Source: Glebionis coronaria
Taxonomy: Eukaryota; Streptophyta; Magnoliopsida; Asterales; Asteraceae
Length of the DNA: 64,000 nucleotides
Assembly: GCA_025667525.1 (NCBI GenBank)
Contig: CM046878.1
Span: 93,883,237 to 93,947,236, forward strand
Direction of reading: 5' to 3'
Both the position numbers and the translations under genes were made by a program. Numbering within the stretch: the stretch's first letter is position 1; every line of letters starts with the position of its first letter. The notes under the pieces were generated by a model. The model was not told where the DNA came from and made no database searches. It saw nothing but the letters and a program-made list of their open reading frames with translations. Positions 55,921-64,000 of the stretch are shown here, piece after piece.

Positions 55921-56753
55921 GGGGGCGAGAAAAATCAAATTGCAAATCATATTATTGTAAAAACCGTAAAAAATCATATCAGAAAAACCGCATTACGGTA
56001 AAAACCGATAGATTGAACTAATAAGAAATTCGTAAAATGCGTTGTAATTGCGATTTTATTCATAAAATCGGACCACAAAATCCGCACCGCACCGCACGTT
56101 AGTTATCTAACGCAAAAATGACACATCGATTATTTAATGTGTGTTATAAGGGTTCTAGTGCATATTATCAACAATATTTTAAGTAATGTGTGTGTTTTCA
56201 TTAATTATATGCATTGTTATAACCGAATACCAAAATTGTGAACCAAAAATCGCAAAGATCCACATAAACTTTATAAATTATAAGAGGTAGTATGGTGCGG
56301 TTACAATTCACAAAACCCGCGAAAACCACGAAAACTTCGCAAAATCAAAACCGCAAAAATCGCCTTACTTCTTTATTGAAAGCGAAAGAGAAAACTGACT
56401 TACTCAACTTTTTAATTGAAAGGGCGGTGCCAATTCACACCTTTTGTAAAACTGCAATTACGAATGCAGTGTGATTTTTGTAAAAAACCATCCCGTCCCG
56501 CGCCATACTCACCTCAACATTCAACATATTTCTTACAGGGGAGAGTAATGCATTATATTTTAGAATTCATTGGTATTTATAAGATATCAAGAGATATTCA
56601 CAATAAAATTAATATTTAAGTTTATTTAGGTTTTGATTACATAGTTTTTGGTGAAGATGCCCAAATCGCCTTCTTTTTTTCATCCTAAATATTCAATTTT
56701 TATTTTAATCTTCTTAGCAACCTTTTAAATCCATAGATCTCTCTTCAATCCAA

Positions 56754-57626
56754 ATGGCTACCTCTTTCCGTTCCAATGCAGATTATACTCGCAAGATCTC
56801 TCAATCGATATTCATCACGAATTTTCCTGTTAATACCTCTTTTGCTGCACTGTGGGAATTATGCCAGACGTATGGGACTGTTGTGGATGTGTACATCCCT
56901 AATCGTCTTTCAAAAGCGGGGAAACGATTCGCGTTCGTTCGGTTTATTAAGGTGGACAATGTTGATAGACTTGTTGGGAACCTTTGCACCTTATGGATTG
57001 GACGTATGCGTCTTCACGCTAATGTTGTTCGTTTTGACCGACTCCTTATGCCACGTCGACCTGAGCCACGTAGACCTTCGGTTCAGTCTCCCTCTATGCC
57101 ACTTAGATCTGAGGCACCTGTTACTTCTTTTGTTTCGGCTGTCAAAGGTACACAGGTTGTTCCTGTGCATGACTCACCAGCTTTAGTGATAGATGATGAT
57201 TGTTTGGTTGTTCGTGACCTTGGTAATTTTGTTATGGGAGAGGTTAAGAAATTCTCTTCCATTAACAACCTTCGTGTTCTTCTTTCGAACGAGGGGTTTC
57301 ACAATGTGCAGATTACTTATTTAGGAGGGTTGTGGGTTATGTTGGAGCTCAAGTCTTCTAAATCCAAATCCAAATTCATGAATCACGTAGGTATTGCATC
57401 ATGGTTCAATTACTTTTCTCATGCTAATTCGGATTTTATGGTCAGAGATAGGATTGTTTGGGTCGACATTGAGGGGGTTCCCACAAAAGCTTGGTCACGT
57501 TATACTTTTTGTAAGATTGGTTCCAAATGGGGGAAGTGTTGGATATTGACGAGTGATGATAAATTGGGGCTTGTCCTAACATATTTATCTTCGAGAACTA
57601 TACATATATATGAGCTTAGGTGCTAA
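56754..57626 (+). pseudogene. LINE (L1-type) ORF1 with RRM domain, truncated
   Basis: 290 codons from ATG at 56754. Residues about 18-95 form an RRM fold with RNP2-like SIFITNF and RNP1-like KRFAFVRF, followed by a Pro/Arg-rich linker. Plant L1 elements carry an RRM in ORF1, an RNA-binding protein needed for retrotransposition. After RIVWVDIEGVPTKAWS (about residue 240) the wording stops matching the family near 57530, which points to a small frameshift, and the ORF ends soon after. No ORF2 follows; RLC-3 begins at 57787. Confidence 0.75.
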
Positions 57627-57786
57627 ATTTTTTGTAAATAACTACGCGGGTATTGAATCGGTTTTTGTGTACCACGTAATTGCAGTGTATTGCTAAGAAC
57701 GTGTTGGTATTTTGAACGTGGTTTTTATGTTTTTGTTTGAATTAGTAGGAGTCTAAAAGGATTAGTGTGTAAAGAAAAACGTCTTT

Positions 57787-58544
57787 TGTTGGGAATCTAA
57801 GTTTGTTAGAATTCCCTTAGTCATAGATTTAAACTTAAATTAAGTTGTTTGATATTAACTTGCATGTGCCTAGGAGACAGGCAAGTAACCCAAGATTCAC
57901 AGAGTTCTAAGTCTCTGTGAGCAACCACAGAGGAGTCCATGTCAGAGACATTGTCAAGGAAGTCGAAGATTACTCGAAGACATACTCATTGGCTGTGATG
58001 GATAACAACCAAGATGTACCAGGGACTCTGAGTGGTTGAGTGTCAACAGGGGTGGCAATACCCTGTTAACACTCAGTACACTTTGGACATACCTAAGTGT
58101 TTAGGCGGGAAGTTATGCAACCTAAAGTACAAGGTATGAAGAAAAGGGAAACTATGTCAGCTCTGTTTCCCTAAAGTGTTGAGGCAGACTACAAAGAATA
58201 GAAGAGAATCTTTTGACAAATTTCTGGCATTGTCTGTTTTGTGTAGTCACCATCAACCAGTACTTCTACCACTATAAATAGGATATGTAGGCTAGAGTTA
58301 ATGTTGTTCACTTTGTTAGGTTACACACATTAACTCTTTAGAACTCAGAGAAAGAACAGTTGTGCCTGTGTTCTTGAGTTAGCTTTATTTTGTCCAAAGT
58401 GTACACAACACATTGTCCTCAAACTGTGTTATCCATAACACATGTAATACTTATTATACAATAATAAAGTACTACGTTTGAAAAGTATTTACTTGTGTTA
58501 TTTATATTTCTTAATCGTTTCAACCTAGGTTTAAGGGACTTTCA
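57787..58544 (+). repeat. RLC-3 5' LTR (758 bp)
   Basis: Starts TGTTGGGAATC and ends GGACTTTCA, two bases before the primer site. TATA box ACTATAAATA at about 58272 and AATAAAG near 58463. Unlike the three other copia LTR copies, no stem follows its TATA box. Confidence 0.85.
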
Positions 58545-58546
58545 AT

Positions 58547-58558
58547 TGGTATCAGAGC
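58547..58558 (+). promoter_or_regulatory. RLC-3 primer binding site
   Basis: TGGTATCAGAGC, full 12-base match to the initiator tRNA-Met 3' end, the standard copia primer. Confidence 0.92.
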
Positions 58559-58608
58559 GGTGTTTGATATTAAAACCTTCATAAACATCGTTCTAAGTTT
58601 TATAATCA

Positions 58609-59650
58609 AGATCCACCACCACCATCGCTTTCTGGGAACAACATACCACCACTTCCAACTTCACCAAGAGTAACACCCACTCAAAATGAAGACGATCTTC
58701 CTCAACTTCTCGATTCAAGAGGTGGATCCCATGTTACAAACGTACCAGTGTTTGATGAAGATGACTTTGTAAGTTGGAAAAGTCAATTTCTTGTCTATCT
58801 AGATAGACTTGAACCATTTCTTCTAGAAATTCTAGAAAATGGACCATATGTTCTCATGGCGCTTACCTCTACTAATGAGAATCCTCTTCCCAAACCTCTC
58901 AAGCAGTAGACTCCAGATGATAGGAAATTGGCAAACCAAGATAAACGTCTCAAAAGCATTATCATTTCCTGTCTTCCAAAACACATCATGAAATCAGTAA
59001 TTCAATGTCCAACAACCAAACAAATATGGACAGAACTCATCCTAGGTCATGAAGGACCCTCTGAAACCAGAGAAACCAAGATTCAGGCACTCAGGCTTCA
59101 GTTTAATGCTTTTAAGGAACTTGAAGGTAAAATGGTACAACAGACGTACACAAGGCTGAAGATTCTTCTCGACGACCTTGCTATGAATGAAGTCGCCATT
59201 GCACAAGCTGAAGTAAACGCCAAATTTGTCAACAGCCTTCCTAGAAAATGGCTGAGCATGAATCAGATCCAGAGAGCCAATAACTCCATCAAGAACGATA
59301 CGTTGGCTCAGCTGTATGCAAAATACAACTATGAAGAAGGGCTGATCGATACCATTTACAAATCTGAGTCGGAAAGATTTGTAGTTCAGGGAGCAACATC
59401 CAAAGCATTGATATCCACCTCACACACTCATGACAGCGATTCAGATGTTGAAGAAGACATTCGTAGCAGCCAGGAATTCATGACAGACCTTAATGCTGAG
59501 TTTCATGAAAGAGCTTTACTAGCTAATCAAATAAGATTCTACAAAAGGTCAGGGAGAGTAGGATCAGTTAGTAAACAAACTGACAAATCCAAAGAGACTT
59601 GCTTTGCCTGAAGAAAACTTGGATATTTTCAAAAAGACTGTCCATCCACA
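58609..59650 (+). pseudogene. RLC-3 gag, broken
   Basis: Readable from about 58609 (NQDPPPPSLSGN; no start codon in frame there) with a TAG at about 58907 after NPLPKPLKQ, then open 58928-59611. The open part has WTELILGHEGPSETRE, FNAFKELEGKMVQQTYTR and SLPRKWLSM, the copia gag pattern. It ends in the zinc knuckle: C-F-A-stop-R-K-L-G-Y-F-Q-K-D-C, so the second Cys is a stop and the His is Tyr. Confidence 0.85.
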
Positions 59651-59863
59651 AAAACATCCTCACCATCCTATCCTTCATCATTCAAACCTTACAAGTTCAA
59701 ATCACAACATAACAACTCATCTCACCAATCCAACTCCTCTGATAATGAGAAAAAGGATTACAAAAACAAATACAAGGCACTAAAGGTTGAGTTGGAACAG
59801 ATGAATTTGAAGTTAGAATCTCAGTCGAAGAAGAAAGGGGGTGATAAAAGGACATAGAAAGGG

Positions 59864-60436
59864 TTGGTGGCTGAAGCCTATGATTGGAATGATGAGCCGC
59901 TGACATCTAATGAAGAAGATACTACCAGGGTCAGGGCATTTATGGCAATAACTAAGGATGAACCTGCTGTTGGTAAAAGAGATGCTAGATCAGGACAATG
60001 GGTTGACATCACAATGAAAAAGGTACACATGCTTATCTCTATGTCTGAAAGTGATGAACGTAAACATGTCCTTGATTATACCATAGTTGACTTACACTTT
60101 GTTGAGGAACAAAGAAAGAACCTGCTTGATAAATTTCACTCTGTTAAACATGAATTGTTGATTGCTAAGGCTGAATGTGAAACTTTAAAACAGGTTAACT
60201 CTGAAAACATAACTCTTCAAAATGAGGTTAATAAGTTGTCTCTAAGAAACAGTTCCTTAAATGATCAAGTAGCTGAACTACACAAGGTTATAGAAAAATG
60301 GCTGTGTAGTAGGTTCACTATAAATGAATTACTTGATGTTGAAGTTCCAGCTGACATATCTAAGGCTGTTACTGCTAAGAGAAACAAAATGAAGGCCCTT
60401 AAAAAACCCAAAGAGATTGTTTTCAAATCTACATAG
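59864..60436 (+). pseudogene. RLC-3 coiled-coil segment
   Basis: 190 codons, mostly heptad-like (FVEEQRKNLLDKFHSVKHEL, LRNSSLNDQVAELHKVIEKW). It follows gag as in Sireviruses. A stop at 59856 and one at 60434 bound it, so it is a piece of a longer polyprotein. Confidence 0.75.
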
Positions 60437-60445
60437 ACTATACAT

Positions 60446-61165
60446 ATGTCTGACCTAATTTTAGCTAATGTACTTGTCTCTAAAGAGGAAATTGATAACA
60501 CTGCACCTTTACCATCTTTGCCTAAACTCTCTGGAGTTGAACCCAGAAACTCTTCTAGAGGAGCTAAGGTTGAACTCAAACCAGATGTTGAGACACCTCC
60601 AGCTAAGATTTTTGTTGTACTTGCAAAACAATCTGTTAAGCAAAATGTCTATAAGCTTGTCTCAACAAACCCTGTGAACAAAGTTGAATCCTCAACTAAA
60701 GAACACCTGTTGTCTTTGATGAAAGAAGTAGAACTATTAAAAGAACATATTAAGCCTTCCGCTGAATGCTCTAATTCCTCTGAACCAAAGTCTATTCTAG
60801 GAGAACCCAAAGGTGAAAAGGTAATCAAACCTTATTGTAATGTGTGTAAAAATTCTCATCATATGACCATAGATCATGATAGACATATGGCTGTTAAGAG
60901 ATCTCAGACACCATTTAGGGATAGACAAGAGGCTACTAGGAGACCATCAGGTAACTACAGACCTTACCCTCCCTGTAAATATTATGGTTTCACAAACCAC
61001 CTCTCAGATGAGTGCAGGGACTTTCCAGGATGTGACATCTGTGGAAGGTACACCCACGACATAGCCAATTGTCCTTCACATCGTCACAAGTTCTACAGGA
61101 ACTCAAGAGTTGCTAATCAACAATTCAGGGAACCCACTGGAAAGTGGGTTCACCATAGGAACTAA
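60446..61165 (+). pseudogene. RLC-3 zinc-motif cluster before protease
   Basis: Three Cys/His motifs in 240 codons: CNVCKNSHHMTIDH (near 60836), CKYYGFTNHLSDEC (near 60976, second Cys replaced by Tyr) and CDICGRYTHDIANC (near 61033, intact). With the gag knuckle this element had four such motifs. They would bind nucleic acid during assembly or reverse transcription. Confidence 0.75.
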
Positions 61166-61182
61166 TCTGTTTCTATATATCT

Positions 61183-61497
61183 GTGCAGAAATATCCCAGG
61201 GAATCGGTCTGGTATCTAGATAGTGGCTGCTCTAGACACATGACAGGAATCAAACAATACCTGCACATATATTCAAAAGAGCCTGGTCCTAAAGTGGTGT
61301 TTGGGGATAACTCTTCAGGTGACACAGAGGGATATGGCTCAGTTAACTGCAATGGAATAACGTTTACAAGGGTTGCATATGTGAATGGTCTTAAGCACAA
61401 TCTCATTAGTATCAACCAATTGTGTCATGCTGACTACAAGGTTTTGTTTACAAAGACTCAAGGAACCATATTAAAAAAACCAATGATGTGGTGTTAA
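61183..61497 (+). pseudogene. RLC-3 protease
   Basis: VWYLDSGCSRHMTG retains the aspartic protease triad D-S-G. NGLKHNLISINQLCHADY follows, the usual end of the domain. The frame closes at a TAA at 61495-61497 after a one-base shift in an A run (the pre-integrase domain continues in another frame). Confidence 0.8.
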
Positions 61498-62165
61498 TTG
61501 CATCAAGAAGAAGAGATGTGTATGTCATCAACATGGCCTCATGCTCAGAAGACAGCTCAAATTGTTTTCTGGCTAAAGCCTATGAAAGTGTCAATTGGCT
61601 GTGGCACAAACGACTCTCTCATCTCAACTTCAAGAGCATCAACAAGCTAGCCACACAAAAATTAGTTGGTGGTCTATCGCCTGTGACTTTCACAAAAGAC
61701 AAGACATGTTCAGCTTGTGTTAAGGGAAAACATCACAGGTCATCCTTTAAGACCAGGCAATCATTCTCTATTGATAAGTGCTTACATCTCCTTCACATGG
61801 ATTTGTTTGGACCTGTCAAACCATAGACCATCAATCACAACAAATATACCTTGGTCATTGTTGATGAATTCTCAAGGTATACATGGGTTTTCTTCCTCAA
61901 AAGGAAAAGTGATGCAGTTGATGCCATCATGTCCTTCATCAGGCAGGTTGAAAACATGAATGAAGTTAGAGTAAAAGCTCTAAGAAGTGATAATGGGACT
62001 GAATTCAAGAATCAACAACTTGAAGCCTTTTGTGATGAAAAGGGAATATCACAAAACTTCTCTTCAGCTGGTACTCTTGAACAAAATGAAGTAGCTGAAA
62101 AAAGAAACAAAACATTGATTGAAGCAGCTAGAACCATGCTGAATGGTGCAGCTTTACAAAAGTAA
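61488..62165 (+). pseudogene. RLC-3 integrase, broken
   Basis: GAG-pre-integrase has the HHCC zinc motif (WLWHKRLSHL ... CSACVKGKHH). The catalytic core has D in HMDLFGPV, D in LRSDNGTEF and a glutamate in EVAEKRN; a TAG at 61824 splits it after GPVKP. Ends at TAA 62163. Further integrase tail words (CYTQNRS, HVFGCPVFIYNYRD) follow across frames to about 62400. Confidence 0.85.
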
Positions 62166-63080
62166 TTCTAGGGAGAAGCTGTCCACGCTGCCTGCTATAC
62201 CCAGAATAGATCAATCATTGTTAAAAGACATGGAAAAACTTCTTATGAAGTTTTTAGAAAAAGAGCACCAGATGTCAGCTACTTCCATGTCTTTGGTTGC
62301 CCTGTATTTATTTATAACTACAGGGATCAACTTGGAAAGTTTGACGAAAAAGCTGATGATGGTTTCTTCTTAGAATACTCTCCAACAGCCAAAGCCTTTA
62401 GAGTATTCAACACAAGAAGACAGGAACTATAAGAAACCTTTCATGTCACATTCAATGAAGATGATGACATGCTACAAAGAACAAGAACAGAAGGTGATGA
62501 AACTGATTTCAACGAAAATAGGTCTTTCCTAACAGATGAGTTCTCTGAACCAAGGCATATCTTTCATCATCATCCACACACAGATACTCCATTCTATATG
62601 TTCCTGCATATGATCCGCTGTCAACTCACAACATTGAGATTCCTTCTACTCAAGTGACAGCTGAAAGTGAAAGTCAACCTTCCACAAGCCCTTGTTCCAC
62701 CTCAGCTGAAGATGACTCACCTAGAACTTATGATCAAGAAGATTCTCCTATTGTCTGTGAATCATCACGTGGTGAATTAGCTTATGCTGACACAGACACA
62801 TAGATTGTTTTTGAAGAGAATCCTCTTACTCAACAAGATGAAACTCAAGCTGTACTCTCATCCTCCATACCTGCTCTTCTCTATGACTCCCCAGCTCCTC
62901 AAAGCAAATGGTCAAGAGATCAACACATTGTTCTTGTCAACATTATTGGTGAACCAAATGCTGAGGTTACTACTAGACAGAGAATTCATGACTCAGAATC
63001 AGCCTCAACCAATGAATGTTTGTTTGCTGAATTTCTTTCCCAAATTTGAACCCAAACGTGTAGCTTAAGCCCTTGTTGAA
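62166..63080 (+). pseudogene. RLC-3 integrase-RT hinge
   Basis: Ser/Thr/Pro/Glu-rich coding remnants in several frames with at least four stops; typical of the poorly conserved hinge. Confidence 0.6.
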
Positions 63081-64000
63081 GAAGGCTGGGTTGCTGCAAT
63101 ACATGAAGAAATCAATCAGTTTAAAAGAAACTAGGTATGGACTCTAGTGCCAGCTCCACCTGGTAAGAACATCACAGGCACTAGATGGATATATAGAAAT
63201 AAGATGGATGAGATTGGTAACATCATAAGGAACAAGGCAAGTTAGTTACACAAGGGTATACAAAGACTGAAGGGATTGATTATGATGAAACATTTACACC
63301 AGTAGCAAGACTTGAAGCCATTAGAATCTTCCTTGCTTACGCTGCATATATGAACCTCACTGTGTATAAAATGGATGTTAAAAGTTCCTTCCTCAATAGA
63401 GATTTGGCTGAAGAAGTGTATGTTGAACAACTGGAAGGATTCGAGAACAGCGAATTTCCCAACAACGTGTACAGGCTTCACAAAGCAATGTATGGGCTGA
63501 AACAAGCTCCAAGGGCATGGTATGAAACGATGTCTACTTTTTTAACTGAAAATAAATGTGTCAGGGGTTCCATTGATAAAACACTTTTTACCTTCAAGGA
63601 TAAAAGTGATTTCATCATTGTACAGATTTATGTGGATGATATCATCTTTGGGTCTACAAATACTAATCTTAGTAAACATTTTGCTAAATAATGACCAAGA
63701 AATATGAGATGAGTATGATGGGTGAATTAACTTACTTTTTGGGTTTTCAAATTAAATAATGTTCTAAAGGAATTTCAATTTGTCAATAAAAGTATGTTAA
63801 GGATTTGCTGAAAAATTATGACTTGGCTGATTGTGCATCAGTGAAATGCCTCATGCTTCCACCCAACAATTTGGGCCCTGATGAGTCAGGGGTCTCTGTT
63901 AATGAGACTATGTATAGAGTCATGATTAGGTCACCATGTATCTCACAGTCAGTCGCCCTGATATCCTGTTCTCTACATGTCTCTGTGCAAGGTACCAAGC
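63081..64000 (+). pseudogene. RLC-3 reverse transcriptase, broken, continues past the window
   Basis: VWTLVPAPPGKNITGTRWIY (after a stop), then a shift, then 63350-63691: [22 protein letters not shown] and the catalytic YVDDIIFGST. After a TAA at 63689, MSMMGELTYFLGFQI and degraded fragments run to the edge. The active-site aspartates are present but the chain is interrupted. Confidence 0.88.

Larger units (their letters stand above)
51986..56753. other. AT-rich gene-poor intergenic region
   Basis: No supported gene in 4.8 kb. Holds a perfect hairpin (55161-55293), a 35-bp direct repeat (55808-55842 and 55886-55920, one mismatch), and from 55920 to 56500 a stretch rich in AAAACCGC and AATCGC words. 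The last 50 bp act as leader of the LINE ORF. Confidence 0.6.
57787..64000 (+). mobile_element. RLC-3: decayed Ty1/copia element (5' LTR to reverse transcriptase)
   Basis: 5' LTR, primer site, gag, coiled coil, zinc motifs, protease, integrase and reverse transcriptase in copia order, leaving the window inside reverse transcriptase. Several stops and shifts make it non-functional. The coiled coil plus a series of Cys/His motifs between gag and protease fits a Sirevirus. Confidence 0.9.

Noticed and set aside
1..64000. tRNA, rRNA, organelle or bacterial genes
   Set aside because: None seen. The only tRNA-like signals are the A/B boxes of SINE copies and the tRNA-Met-complementary primer sites.

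Overview
This is plant nuclear DNA, most likely from an Asteraceae relative (the Artemisia/Tanacetum/Chrysanthemum group would fit). The evidence is GT-AG introns by the dozen, TATA-box promoters, three recognisable plant housekeeping genes (GOT1, UPF1, LON2), and Ty1/copia elements whose gag and extra-ORF wording is typical of composite genomes. The family assignment is recognition, not a database result.

Layout. 1-20.6 kb is retrotransposon: the 3' part of a plus-strand Sirevirus-like copia element (RLC-1, 1-9449) with an intact 1320-codon extra ORF downstream of pol, meeting tail to tail a decayed minus-strand copia element (RLC-2, about 9450-20631). The 5' LTR of RLC-2 carries a Mutator-like element (18935-20480, perfect 9-bp target duplication) that itself holds a MITE. 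A tandem duplication (17380-21056 and 21059-23281) copied the RLC-2 gag start, leader and LTR together with the GOT1 promoter. GOT1 (25669-27829, +), UPF1 (29174-40045, +, 29 exons) and LON2 (41357-47051, -, 17 exons) follow. A second duplication copied LON2 exon 1, part of intron 1 and the promoter to 50.1-52.0 kb, giving a coding-intact extra first exon at 51736-51842. The LON2 upstream region also holds a 75-bp tandem array with a solo LTR inside it and a foldback element of unusual X-Y-X'-Y' order. 52-56.7 kb is AT-rich and gene-poor. At 56.75 kb starts a broken LINE ORF1, then a third, decayed copia element (RLC-3, + strand, 57787 to the right edge) with 5' LTR, primer site, gag and pol.

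How it fits together. The three host genes are unrelated in pathway: Golgi vesicle traffic, nonsense-mediated decay, and peroxisomal proteolysis. All three read as complete. Both genes flanking UPF1 have had their promoter regions tandemly duplicated, which creates testable alternative transcription starts. Within UPF1, intron 8 holds a nearly perfect long hairpin, and a small duplication gives exon 10 a second acceptor whose use would bring a premature stop. Exon coordinates were built by hand from splice consensus, reading frame and recognised family sequence; all three coding sequences close in frame (140, 1209 and 887 codons).
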